Assembly: GCF_000002985.6 (NCBI RefSeq)
Contig: NC_003283.11
Coordinates: 4,960,001 to 5,024,000 of the forward strand
DNA: 64,000 nt
Origin: Caenorhabditis elegans
Taxonomy: Eukaryota; Nematoda; Chromadorea; Rhabditida; Rhabditidae
Direction: 5' to 3'
Shown: piece after piece, positions 49,245 through 62,200 of the stretch
How the letters are laid out: every line of letters starts with the position of its first letter
Numbering within the stretch: position 1 is the first letter of the stretch
Notes under the pieces: model-generated
Seen by the model: only the letters and a program-made list of their open reading frames with translations
Database searches by the model: none
What the model was told of the DNA's origin: nothing
Made by a program: the position numbers and the translations under genes

Positions 49245-50540
49245 GCCAAAATTGTTTTTCACTGAAAATTTGAATTTCCCGCCAAAATTGTTTTTCACTG
49301 AAAATTTGAATTTCCCGCCAAAATTTTTTTCACTGAAAATTTGAATTTCCCGCCAAAATTTTTTTCACTGAAAATTTTAATTTCCCGCCAAAATTTTTTT
49401 CACTTAAAATTTGAATTTCCCGCCAAAATTTTTTTCACAGAAAATTTGAATTTCCCGCCAAAATGTTTTACACTGCAAATTTGAATTTCCCGCTAAAATT
49501 TTTTTCACTGAAAATTTGAATTTCCCGCCAAAAATTTTTTTCACTGAAAATTTGAATTTCCCGCCAAAATTTTTTTCACTGAAAATTTGAATTTCCCGCC
49601 AAAATTGTTTTTCACTGAAAATTTGAATTTCTCGCCAAAATTTTTTTCACTGAAAATTTGAATTTCCCACCAAAATTTTTTTCACTGAAAATTTGAATTT
49701 CCCGCCAAAATTTTTTTCACTGAAAATTTGAATTTCCCGCCAAAATGTTTTTCACTGAAAATTTGAATTTCCCGCCAAAATTTTTTTCACTGAAAATTTG
49801 AATTTCCCGCCAAAATTTTTTTCACAGAAAATTTGAATTTCCCGCCAAAATGTTTTACACTGCAAATTTGAATTTCCCGCTAAAATTTTTTTCACTTAAA
49901 ATTTGAATTTCCCGCCAAAATTTTTTTCACAGAAAATTTGAATTTCCCGCCAAAATTTTTTACACTGCAAATTTGAATTTCCCGCTAAAATTTTTTTCAC
50001 TTAAAATTTGAATTTCCCGCCAAAATTATTTTTCACTGAAAATTTGAATTTCCCGCTAAAATTTTTTTCACTGAAAATTTGAATTTCCCGGCAAAAATTT
50101 TTCACTGAAAATTTGAATTTCCCGCCAAAATTTTTTTCACTGAAAATTTGAATTTCCCGCCAAAATTTTTTTCACTGAAAATTTTAATTTCCCGCCAACA
50201 TTTTTTTCACTGAAAATTTGAATTTCCCGCCAAAAATTTTTTCACTGAAAATTTGAATTTCCCGCCAAAATTTTTTTCACTGAAAATTTGAATTTCCCGC
50301 CAAAATTTTTTCACTGAAAATTTGAATTTCCCGCCAAAATTTTTTCACTGAAAATTTGAATTTCCCGCCAAAATTTTTTCACTGAAAATTTGAATTTCCC
50401 GCCAACATTTTTTTCACTGAAAATTTGAATTTCCCGCCAAAATTTTTTTCACTTAAAATTTGAATTTCCCGCCAAAATTTTTTCACTGAAAATTTGAATT
50501 TCCCGCCAAAATTTTTTCACTGAAAATTTGAATTTTGTGC
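49245..50540 (+). repeat. 35-bp minisatellite, about 37 units
   Basis: Units of about 34-36 bp read TTTTTTTCACTGAAAATTTG then AATTTCCCGCCAAAA. Variants (CACAGAAAA, CACTTAAAA, TACACTGCAA, CCCGCTAAAA) recur in the same order, for example near 49430-49510 and 49815-49895, which points to duplication of multi-unit blocks. Confidence 0.9.
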
Positions 50541-50547
50541 CAAAAAT

Positions 50548-50672
50548 GTGGGTCTCACCGCGAAGGGTCTCACCACGATGGGTCTCACCACGAAGGGTCT
50601 CACCACGATGGGTCTCACCACGATGGGTCTCACCACGAAGGGTATCACCACGATGGGTCTCACCACGAAGGT
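50548..50672 (-). repeat. Short 15-bp minisatellite array, inverted relative to 45826-46785
   Basis: About eight units of GGTCTCACCACGATG/GGTCTCACCACGAAG, the reverse complement of the unit in Helitron 1. Because the two elements lie in opposite orientation, the arrays can pair as a long inverted repeat. Confidence 0.88.
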
Positions 50673-51702
50673 GACAGGCCCCGCCCACAACTCTCACTGA
50701 CTTTGGGTGTGACGTCACAGACTACAAAGACTACATAGACTACAAACTATGGACAGACGAACTGTATTTTTTTATATATAAGTAATGATATTTCACTAAA
50801 ACGAGAAATTGAATATTTCAACGTTGAACTAGAAGAAGCCCAGACAACAAAAACTCTTCATAAGTCTGATGCTCTACAAAGGTTTTGTCACAGACAGAAG
50901 GAATTGATTGGTCTAGTCAGAAAAGCGAACAAACATCTGGGAGATTATACTGGGACAACTCCAATTGCATGTTTCAATGCTTGTGTCAATGGTACTTACA
51001 TGTGGTTTGGGTTAGTTTTTTACTTTCAGTTTTTTTTCATCTTTTAAAACGCAATTGCGGGCAGCTGGAAATTTTGACAATTTTCATACTTAACTATATT
51101 TCGAAAATTCTAAAACTTAACCAAACTCTCATTTTCGTAGCAATCAGAAATTTCCAATTGTTGACCTTAACTTTATACTTCAAAAAAATTCAATTGCCGC
51201 CCACCTAATTCGTGATTTTAGCTAAAATACTGCAATTTAAATAGTATTAAGCACGTCAAATTACCACGGCTCAAATTTTCTCTGCATTAACAATTTTTAT
51301 TACCAAATTTGATCTACATGACTGTTTGTTTATTTTACAATTTTCCCATCTTTTCCCATGTCCACATATAAAAGTTTATACGTATTCAGGTTTCATGATT
51401 TTCCTATGGACTCTTCGATTTCATCAATAATTCTTAAATATAACATATTTGCTGTTTTGTTTATCACATTCTTCTCTCTTCGACCAGCGAGCAATGTGCA
51501 ATTTCAACTGGCAGACACTGCTCGTATACTAATGGAAAATGAGGAATTCGGAAAAACAAAAGATTCGGAAGTAGTCAATACTTATCACACGATGATTGAT
51601 AGATCACTCAGGCATACAGCACGGCTCCGAGTTCATGGTGGAATACCTATTTATCCAAAAACTGTCAATATTGCTATGTTTTTTATTCCAATGATTGTTT
51701 GA

Positions 51703-52993
51703 ATAAGGTATGAAATGTGATCTTTGTCTGGAAATTAATATTAAGAAAAAATTGCATGGGATCGCAAAAAATGTTACACATTCCAAATGCCGCATCATCT
51801 TTTTCCAAAAAACCTGAAAAGAAATTTTTAAAGGAAAATTTTATAAAATGGATAGCTTTTTAATCAAACTTTCCAAAATTTTGGAACACTTTTTAGGTAT
51901 TTTAGAAGTTCTTGCCATTGTCGGAATATTTGTCAAGTGGCGAGGACTTTTAAATAGTTCAATTTTGAATGAAAATGTAGAAGAAAAGCGAAAAAACACT
52001 GACAAGAAATGACAAAACAAATTTAAAAAATTGATGAGATTTCGCGCGAAAATTCAAGAATAATTGGGGTTAAAATTTTGAATAACCAAGAATTTTTAAA
52101 ATTTTTATGGAAGGCATTTTTAATATTTTCAGTCGGTTGGCAACTAACACCGGAAAAAAACATGCAGTTTTGTAAACTGAACTTTAAATTTTTTTGCAGC
52201 ATTTCTAGAAATATGATTAGGTAGAACACAGAAAGACGAAAATCCCACAAAATCACAATTAGTCTTAACATAAAAGTGACGCAGTTCCCATGATCTAAAA
52301 GTTTCTTATCACGTCAGCTGGAGCTTAATTATTGAACACATCAATTGTGTTATCAGTAGCCATAATTATGAATATGATGTCAATATGTAGATCAAAAACT
52401 AAACAAAACAAAAACTGACTAATATAAACAGCGTAGGCAGAGCCATCAGTGGAAAATAATCTGCACAATAAAACAATGATGTCAGTCGGAACTTACAGAT
52501 CAAAAATTATCAGTACTTACTCCCCCTGTGACTATCAACTCAAGAATGATTCATAAAGGTTCATAGTGAATCATTCAAAAACAAAATACCGTTTTATCGT
52601 ATAAATACATATATATTTGCCTCTCTGCATTCATTCTCTTCATATTTCTGTTGATCCTGACAGAAATCACAGTTTCAAAAAATCGCTGACTCATCTTTCG
52701 CTGCAGTGACAATTGTTCCGTGATTGTTTGCATAAATCTAATTGATATTCTTTGCAAAAACAAATAAAAACGCGTTCTGCATCTGCTCCATTCTTCACTT
52801 TCATAATTGTAGAGTCAAATAACGCCTGAGCTCTTCCTCCGTTGAGAATATCGAATCGTGATTTGTGTCTAGATAAGGAAGGGCGCGGAAGTGGACGGGT
52901 AGCTGCGCCTGCTGTTACATTCATCTATATAAACACCTTGTACAAGAGCTCTATTTGAATTTTTTTGGTGTTTCTACTTTTACTTTTTCAACA
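51703..52993. other. Intergenic region, nothing recognised
   Basis: Between receptor B and receptor C. A 77-codon minus-strand frame at 52691-52924 has no recognisable domain. The promoter of receptor C should lie at the right end. Confidence 0.4.
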
Positions 52994-55059
52994 ATGATTA
53001 CTCCAAGTCCTGAAGTCGTGGGTGACGAGGTTTCGTGTCCATCTATTATTGAAATACCTTCAACAAAAGAACCTTTGTCAGAGAATGCTTTACTTGGACC
53101 ATTTCGTAAAATTATTAAGTGAGTTTTTTTTCAATTTTTAATATTTAATTCTTAATTTCTTTTTTTTTCAGTGTTTATATAATGTTCTTCAAACTGAATT
53201 CTTTCACATTTTTGCAAATAATTAAACTTCTCAAAAACTTGAAATTGGTTTTCAACTGATTTACAATTATTCTAGGAAAATTTTTTAAATTAATATTAAC
53301 TCCTTATAACTGAGACATACATAGTTTTTAATTTCACAATTTTGAATACCTTCACTTTATTAGAGCTGTGATGTAGGCACTTTTTCACCAGGCCATTGAA
53401 CAATATAAGGAAAAGTCATTTTCATAAATTGAGTACTTTCCAGAGTTAAGACGATTCCAAAAAACTAAAACTGGCCTGAAACCGTATGAGACATCTCAGA
53501 AATTTCATGTAAAATTTTTGGACAATGATCCTTTTTTCTCAAAACTTTGAGCAGCTATAATAACGTTTTGAGAAATTTCTAAAACTTCCTACTTCAGAAT
53601 CACCGGACTCGACTGCTCTCTGATTGCTCGTGCCGAGTTCAATCCATCCCTACGAATCAAGTCGATTCTGACAAGAATAGTGGCTTTAGTCGTCGTTGCA
53701 ATTGTTTTCTTTCGAATGGCAATTTACTCAAAAGCAGAAGGAGCATGTCTATCACTTGCCTGGGCAGAAGGAAACATGTTCCAGTTTATGGCACTTCAAA
53801 CAATTGTCTGTGCACTTTGTCTTTTTGGATGGACAAAAAATTCGTTTATTTCAAAGCATCTCGGGAGGCTCGAGAAAGTCAGATCTCTACGAATCAAGGA
53901 AAATATTGAAATGGATAACTACTCCAACACACATCGAAAAGCTTTCATATGGTCTGGATTTTATATTGCGGCGATAATGAGCCATGCAATCATGAGTTCT
54001 ATAGCTCAAAAAATTTTAATTGCAAAGTGAGTTTTGTTTTATTATTCAGTTTTAAATATTCATATATTTTTTCAGCAAAACAGTCATAGCTCCCTTGTAC
54101 ATCGCAATGGTTTTTATAAATCTTCTGTCATGTTTCATAGTTGCAATTTGTCTCATTTATTATTTTCTGGTCAATCTTTCTCTGAGTCGAGAAATTCGAT
54201 ATTTTAATACTGAATTGGAAGACGCAAAACAAGGAAGACGCCTACAGATTTCTGGAGTTTTATCTGATTTCTGTCATCGACAAGCAGAATTGATCCGCGT
54301 TGTTAGAGAAACCAATGAATCGCTGCAGAGTTATGCTACTGTTGCTCCGTTATTTGCATTCAATAGTTTAATTAATGCAGTTTTTATTGCCAGTGGGTAA
54401 GTGGAGTTTGTTTTATTGTTTTTATTAAAAATGATTGAAAATGAAACTGTAATTTATCAAAAACAAATTTCGATTTCGAAATGTAAAAACAGTTCATCAT
54501 TGAAAACTGTTAACAGTTTTTCACATGATTTATTTTTACCATCAACTTTTCATAAAAAAACATAAATATTTTGGAAAATATGAACTGTGTACATTTTTTG
54601 AATTTTTAAATCCCCTTTTCTTATTTTCTGTAATTTTGGACAAAAAAACTCAAAAACTCCCAATTTTCCGTAAATTTCTTTTAATTTTTGAATATTTTCA
54701 GATTCAGCAGTTCACTTCCCCCTGTCGTTTTTGGCGTACTTCTTTTTGATTTGTTCGCTGTAATTGGCCTAACATTCTTCACACTGCGACCAGCTAGCAA
54801 TGTCCAATACGACCTAGCTCAGACAGCCAGAATACTGATGGACAGCGAAGAATTCGAAGGATCACAGGACGTAGAAGTATTCAAGGCTTATCAAGTGATG
54901 ATCAACAGATCTCTGAAGCATACTGCCCATATTCGAGTTGTTGGAGCCATTCCAATTTATCCAACAAGTGCTCATTTTGCCTTCCTTCTTATTCCAAATT
55001 TGGGAAATATACTCGCAATTGTTAGAAAAGTTCTTGTAGAACAAGGAATTCAGATTTGA
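52994..55059 (+). CDS. SRR/gustatory-receptor-like 7TM receptor C
   Basis: Four exons: 52994-53118, 53598-54026, 54076-54396 and 54702-55059, giving 410 residues. It is the cleanest copy and served as the model for the others. The N-terminus has ENALLGPFRKII. TM1 is LVVVAIVFFRMAIY, TM2 ends CALCLFGWTKN, TM4 is a long hydrophobic stretch ending YYFLVNLSLSREIRYFN, the loop has DFCHRQAELIRVVRETNESLQ, and TM7 contains FLLIPNLGNIL. A conserved ILMDSEEFE and YQVMINRSLKHT segment precedes TM7. AATAAA lies at 55197-55202. A chemosensory role is inferred from the family. Confidence 0.78.
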
Positions 55060-58000
55060 GTTTATAGTTTGAAAAGTTTAAATATTTATTCTTGTTATGC
55101 CTCCACATTCTTGCCATTTTCGAAATTTACTTTGCTTAATACTACCAATGATCTCTCCACGTCTTTTTTTCAATTTTTTTGTATACCTTTCTTGTAAATA
55201 AAAAATTTAATTTCAAAAAATTTATGAGTACATAACAAAAATTGGAAGTTTTTTTAAGACCGGAAGTAAAATATGGGAGAGACAAATCAGTGTAATTGAT
55301 AAAATTTCCGGGAGCATAAAACCATTTCAACGGAAAAAAAAATCAGATGAAAAAAATGGGTCGATATGATCGAATACAACTGTAAAAAAATGTATAGAAA
55401 ATTTCTAAATTTTTTATGATTTTATATATTAAAAAAAACTTTCAAAATGATTTTTGAATTTTAATTTTTTTTGACATTTTAAAATTCATTTATTTGTCTC
55501 AATTTTTTGTTTAATGTTTTCAAACCTGAAAGACTAGACAATACAATTGCATCGCAGGCCTTCGGCCTGCCCAGCTGGAAGTGAGGTTAAAATTTTCGAA
55601 TAGTGCGGTCCAGGGGTGCGGCAAATCTCAAAATTTTGATTAACCATCACTATAACTCAATTTTGTGCCATTTTACTAAACTTTTGTAGACCAATAGTTT
55701 TTGTCAAAATTGCACTGCCAAATTTTTTACGTGTGCGGCAAACTTCAAAATTTGCCGAGCTCGGCAATTTTGGCAAATTTGCCACACCCCCTGGTGCAAT
55801 TTTCAATAGGATTAGAAAAAAGTAGAAATCTCGAAATATCTTAAAAATTAAATTCTCCTCACGTTATAAAAATAAGAAATGAAATTGATCATTTTCCTCT
55901 CATAAATAGAGAGAGAGAGAGAGTGGTAGAAAAATTTTTCACGTTTAATCCATCCTTTTAATTTTGCAAAATTTAAATGATGGCCTACATTTTGGAAAGT
56001 TGGTCAATTTTTTTCCAAATAGTTTCAAAAAATTGGTAATTCGCAGTTCACTCTTGTGCTCAAATTGGAACCGAATGTCAGAAAAACTGCTCGTATGGGA
56101 TTAAAAATATAAAACTCTTCAGTACAAAGAAAATATTCAATTTTCGCGGTCTCCAGAAACCCGCGCAAATTAGTGTTCTACCCTTCCCAAAACCAATCCC
56201 CTCAATAATGGCCATGGTGGGGCAACTATTTTTGAGTCATTCGCACTTAGTGAATGCAAAAGCGCCAGCTATGAGCCAAGTTATACTTCAAAATTGACGT
56301 AAAAGTGATAATCACACATTAACTTGTATTTTTTTGCGAAAAAAATGACCTAAAATTGACAAACGGTGTTTCAAATCAAATTTAAAAAAATAGTGAAAAC
56401 GGATGAATTTAACAAAAAAAAGCAAAAATTTCAGAACTATGTAGGTCATTCATCTGTAATTAGAATTGTTTTTTTTTAATTTTTGTAAAATTGAACAAAA
56501 CATAAAAAATTAAGAACTTTAAAAAACGTTTTTTGTGAAACGGAGAATTTGGCCAATGCTGAAAAAAATCGCGTTTACAATGATAATTTTTTTGTAAAAA
56601 TTTCTAAGTTTATTTCAAGTCTATTTCTATTTCAAGTAAAAATCATAATTTTCCTGAAACTTATCGAAATTCTGAATGTGTCCTATAAGTTATGCGATCT
56701 CAACCCAAACCTGTTGTTCCAATGTATCAATAACTTTTCATTTATTGACTCTCAAAAACAAATCATAATTTTTTTTCTCGAAAATAAGAAAATCGTGAGA
56801 AATTCTCAGATATTTTCAATTATCCCCTAATCACTTCAAACATCAGAACACAGAAAATGTGACTGCCGTATAGCAGTTGACACGCCCCTTCATTATATAC
56901 CACCTGCCAGATATACAACCTGATAATTTTATCCATTTCCCCTTTAATTTATTTTTGGTGGCCACTGCTCATGGTGGCGAGTTGCCACGGAAACCTTGGC
57001 TCCGAAGCTTTACGAAATTTTAAAAAAGGGGGCAACAACCTCCTTCACGTTTCTAACAATAGAAGAGCAAGAGGAGGGCATAAGTAATCATAGAGTGTTT
57101 GCTTTTCTTTTTATTTGACTTTGGCAATCTTTTTTTTGCTCGTGTAGTTTCTGTGCGACTTATATTTCCCATTCATCTTTGAATTTGAAATTTCATGGTT
57201 TTTCTTTGATGATGGTTTACACGTTATTGCGCAATTAAATGATGTGATTAGAAAAATGGCCTTGCCAAGTCTGTTATAATCACTTATCGTTCAACAAACC
57301 ACATTTTGATCTTCAACAAGAGTATATCACTGTTTTTTTCTAATGGTTTTAATATTTTATTTCGGAATTTTTTAATGTTCCTTTTTTTTAGAAAGATTTT
57401 GATTTGAATTTATTTTAGAAAATTAGATGGGCTCAGCATATTTTTTTGGTCCAATTTTTTGCTATTCTTGCGAGATTCTTATTATATTATTGAAAAACTC
57501 TTCACACAGTTTTTGGAAAATTTTTCATTTTGTCAAAAAATGGCAATTACTGAGTTTTTGCTTTTTGAGAAAACTATAATCCCTGCAATGTTTGAGTAAT
57601 AAAATTTGAAACATTAGGCCAAAACAAATTAAGTACAAAAAAAATACAAAAACTGAGTAATTGCCACTTTTTTCAACAAAGATAAAAAATTTTCAAATAA
57701 TTGTTGAGATGTTTTACTATGATATTTGGTTATTTTAGCAGATAAGACACGATTTTGAAAATTTATTAAACCAGCCACTGGGTATTAATTTTTAAGTAAG
57801 AAATTTTAATCCCGGCTTTTACTTGCTCAGAGCCAAAAGATCAATCTCCGTTTCGAGTCATTCTCTCTCATAATCCACATTTGTCATCATTTCAATATTT
57901 CAACATTACTACCTAGCTCCCGCTATTAGCCTTACCTTCTGCACCAAACATCACAATATCATATTTTGTTGGCTCAGCTGCAGTCGCTCGGATTGATCTG

Positions 58001-59239
58001 TGCTCATTTTGCTTTCAAGTCACAAAATAATCTTACTTCGAGCCTTGTAACCTACAATTCAATTTGTTTCTTTGAACTTTCCGATAGCAATTGAAATTTG
58101 ATTTTAGAAGTAAAAAATAGGTTATGTTTGTTTAGTAAGTCTAGCGTTTCCCATGTACTTCTATCTATTTTTCAAACATCTTTTCTATTATTACTATTTC
58201 CGTCGGGTTTCATGCTTTTATCACTTTTTCGTATTTTTGTAGTTTTGTGCATTTTGTGCTCGACTATATCAATCATCTGAGCTTCTTATCTTAACATTTT
58301 CACACCTTTTCATATAAATAAGATGTTTAAACATATAATAACATGGGTTTCCTATCAGACTGTGATTTCTGTTCATTCAGTCCCGTTTTATTCATTTCAC
58401 ACATTTGTAAGACCAGTTTTGTCCGGTCGGCTAATCGTTTAATGTCCGACCAAAAACTTTTTTCGTATTTTTGTCTGCGCACAAACTCCATTTTATTGAG
58501 TGGCTGCAAACTGGTAGTACGTATGAGCAGTTTAATGTTATGTTATGTTTATATTATTTGGAAGTATTTTTAAAAAAATTTGAGAGGGACTGTGCAGTAG
58601 TTTTGGATTTTGAGAAAATTTAAGTTTGGAAAAAAGTTACTGAATTTTTTTAAATAATTGATTTGAAACATAATTTTTTGAAATGTTTAGAAATTAAGCA
58701 GCAAATAAAACTGAAAAATTTCATTTCTAGAAATTTCAAATTAATTCTACTTTTCACAGTTTCTCTCTAATACTTGAAGAAGTTTTGAAAATTATGATTT
58801 CAAAAATTGTTAGGCTCATGTAATTATTTTTAACTTTTTCTCAAAGCTGTCCTACCACCTGCTGTTTTCATTACCAACACCTGACCCCTTTATCACATCA
58901 CCATGATCTCTGGCGTGAGAATATCTTTCAATTTCACAACCTCAATTTGGAAGTGAAGTCGGAAGAGATGTCTTTATGATGACAAATTTGTTCTCCTATC
59001 TCTCATTCTATTGTTATATTTCCAATAGAAAAGTGCATGAATTGTAATGACTCAGAGTTTCTGACACCTTTTTGACCACAAGTCACACAATTTCGGGCAA
59101 GAGCACAAAACATGCCGGGTTTCCTAGTTTCCTAGTTTGTAGGTTTTGAATTTCATTTACATATTGTCTATCTTCTGCCACCCATTTCACTTTGTGAATT
59201 CAAAAATAATCAAACGTTTTCAGTGAGTCAAAGTTGTTC
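55060..59239. other. Intergenic region with dispersed repeats
   Basis: About 4.2 kb without a supported gene. It contains a hairpin GCAGGCCTTCGGCCTGC at about 55563, palindromic CGGCAAATTTG-type repeats at 55735-55795 that also occur near 15042, and a GAGAGA run near 55908-55923. Open frames (for example 56549-56830 and 58098-58280) are short and compositionally biased. The upstream control region of receptor D lies at the right end. Confidence 0.45.
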
Positions 59240-62200
59240 ATGAACGGAATGAAAACTGACGAGGTGCATCAAACGGAGGAGCTTGTCGACGGCTCAATTC
59301 GTAAGTTTTTTTTTCCGAATTCAATATAATGTTCTTTGAAATTTTCATTTGAAATTGTTTTTTTTAACTACATTTTCTACAAAGCTTCGCTATTTTCAAT
59401 TTTTGAATGTATTGCTAAAGTTAGTGAATGTCAGAGAAAGTTCGAATATATATACCATTGTTTTGTAGTTTTTCAATAGCTAAAAAATTACAGTAATATA
59501 CCAAAAATCACTGTGAATAATTTATGGGGGGTTTTTTTTTAATTTTGCAACAAAACATTAGTAAGAACTGAATTATTTTTAAATTCCCGCAGAAATGAAC
59601 GACCTAGTTTTGACATTTTTGCATTTTCCTGCTATATTTACTGGTTTCTCTTCATTTTTCTCTGTTATGCACTCTGAAATTTAATTTTTAAAAAATCTGA
59701 ATTTCAGACTATTTCTCACAGGTTTCTGTAAAAAAACAGTCAACATTTCAAAAATAAATGGAAAAAACTATCAATATAGTCGGAACATGTTTTTTAAAAA
59801 TTCAAAAAGAGTTTGAAAAAAATCTAACATTTTCTTATTATGGCAAGATTACACCCAAAGCCCTTTTTTGAAAACTACTGGAATAAAAAAATGTCTAAAC
59901 TGAAAAATGAGCAAAATGAGCAGCGAAATAACCGGTAATACTTCCGGCTAGAATGTCGTGAGTTTGCTTTTTCATTTTACTATCCTGAGCTCCTCCTCCT
60001 CCCCATCACGTTTGTGGTCTGTGCTTTACCGTTCCGAAACCAATTAGTTAGTCACTCCGCAAGAAAACACTGAAAATTGCTCGTAGCGTCGTAAAAGCTC
60101 ACATATTTCCTTGGCTGTGACTCAAAGAAAATGAAGGAGAAAGGTTCGATACTTGGATTCACCCCCACATCATTTATCAATGGTTTGTGCTGCTCTTTTG
60201 CTCTTTTTATATCAAATGACTAATTCCTGATCAGTATCAAAAAAATTAACAAAACTTACTAGTTAGATTTCCAATTTGGCCATTTTAAAATTCTGAAAAA
60301 TGAGTCTAAACTCTCCAAGTTCGGTCTTAAAAATAGTTTTTTTTAATTTTCAAAGGTAAAAAAATTTAATCATCCATTGTTATTGCGGTTTCCCCCCGTT
60401 CCAATTCATTTTCTTATTCTTATCAATGATGTGATTTTGGCCACGCCTTTTTGTGGGTTGTTTGAGCTGTACCACTTTAAAATATTGTATATAAAGAGCA
60501 AAAACAATTACTTTTTATTCCAAAAAAAATTAATTAAAATTATTTTTCTAAAAAAAAAAACAACACCGAGCTATGATCAGTCCCGAGTCGAAACCACGAT
60601 CATTTTCAGACAAGTCGGAAGGAATCGATCTTCTGGGATTTTTGAAGTATACAACAAAGTGAGCTTTTTTGAATTTTTGAATTTTAAATCAAATAATAAT
60701 TGCTTACTTTTCAGACTAACTGGGCTTGACTGTACGGCTTGTGCGGCTGCGAAAAATGGAAATGGGTCAAAAATTTGCGGATTTTTGGCAAGGTATGTAG
60801 GCAAAACCGGGCAAAACTGTTAATTTCGTGTAGAAAATTGTTTGCAAAATCCCTTGTTGTGGTTTTTTTGTATTATTTTGAAAAAAAAAACAAATTAATT
60901 CAAGCACTTTCCTACATTTCGGTATAAATTTTTCAATTCAAAAATAAGGTGATCATACTGAAATGTGAACGTTTGCCAAAAAGATTTGCGGCAGAGCTTA
61001 TCATAAAACAACAGTTTTGAACATTTGAGCTCGATTCTAAATTACTTTCAGACTTTTCTCAATTGTCGTGATACTTTCCATGCTCTACCGAGCAATTACA
61101 TTTCTTGGTGAAGAAGGAAAACTGCTAACATTCAATTGGTCCGAATCCAATTCGTTCGGTTTCATGGGCCTTCACGCGTTTGTCTGCAGTCTGTGTGTTA
61201 TGGGTTGGACTGCCAATGCTCGTTTTCCAAACCACATTAAGCGGCTGAATGAAGTACGAGTGCTCCGTGTTGAGCCAAATGAAGAAATCGATGATTATAG
61301 TGGATTCAGAAAGAAAGCCTTCTTTTTCTCGTTACCATGGTTGGCGACACTTGTTTCTACTGCTCTGTTCAATGCTCTCCAAGAAAAGATCTTATTCTCT
61401 GGGTGAGTTGTTGAGAAAACAATTTGATATTTCAAATTTTTACCGTAGCATAATATATATCATAACCTGCCGAACATAAATGTTAATTAAGGGGTTCAAA
61501 AAACATCGAATCCCATCACTTATAAGGGCAATATGTTCATCAAACTCGATTTTCAGAGCTGTGGTACCTGCTTACAAGTACTCTTTGTTCCCGGCTCTTG
61601 CATTCATCGTCTGGATGACCACCTCGACATGTCTTGCTTTTTATGCCCTCTTCCAGTTTTCTATGGTCCGCGAGACTGAGTATTTCAACAAGGAATTGCA
61701 AAAGGCCAGCGAGGATAAGAAGCTTAAGGTTGGTAATATTTAGCGTAACATTTATAAACTATACAAATTACAATTTCAGGATCCCACTGTAATTGCTGAC
61801 TTCAGTTACCGCCAGAGAGAACTTTTGAAGCTGGTTAATGAAACAAACGAATTCCTTCAAAGCTACGCAAAAGTCGCACCACTTTTCTGCTTCTTCTCCA
61901 TCATCAATGCCATCTTCAACCTCAGCTTCTTTTCCTTTGTCCCCGTTCCATACGCTATTATGTTGGTTTTCCTGTTGGCGTGCATCATCGGAATGATCAT
62001 TCTCTCTTTGCTACCAGCTGCCAAAGTTCAAGATCAAATTGTTGCAACATCAAAAATTTTGATGGAAAGCGAAGACTTTGAAAATGCGGAAAATCAGAAA
62101 GTATACCAAACATATAGGCTCATGGTGGACCGCTCGCTAAAGTCTGAAACGAGAATCTTTGTTGTGAACGCATTTGGAATCAACTCCAACAACTTAAACA

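Larger units (their letters stand above)
48503..50788 (-). mobile_element. Non-autonomous Helitron 2, inserted in an exon
   Basis: On the minus strand it starts TCATTACTTATATATAA at 50788 and ends with the hairpin GCACGCGCTTCAGCGCGTGC, then GAACGGCTGG at 48503. The host reads A before and T after. The ends match Helitron 1. Inside are TTCTAGAA-rich sequence, a 35-bp minisatellite and a short 15-bp array. It has no transposase frame. Its exact boundaries are confirmed by the restored length of the host exon. Confidence 0.85.
47229..51702 (+). pseudogene. SRR-like receptor B, broken by a Helitron
   Basis: Exons: 47229-47353 (125 nt), 47924-48352 (429), 48404-48502 plus 50789-51010 (99 + 222 = 321) and 51390-51702. 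The first three have exactly the lengths of receptor C. Exon 3 is split by a 2286-bp Helitron between the V of YYHIV and the I of ISLKREIEYF. Across the join the codon becomes AAT (Asn), matching VNLSLSR in receptor C. Exon 4 stops at FFIPMIV, about 18 residues short of the paralogues' IPNLGNIL ending, so the C-terminus is damaged as well. The interrupted frame meets stops inside the element. No splice pair that would rescue the frame was found. Probably non-functional in this genome. Confidence 0.82.

Noticed and set aside
49245-50540. Regular repeat array that might suggest a CRISPR
   Set aside because: Units are contiguous with no unique spacers, and the genome is eukaryotic.
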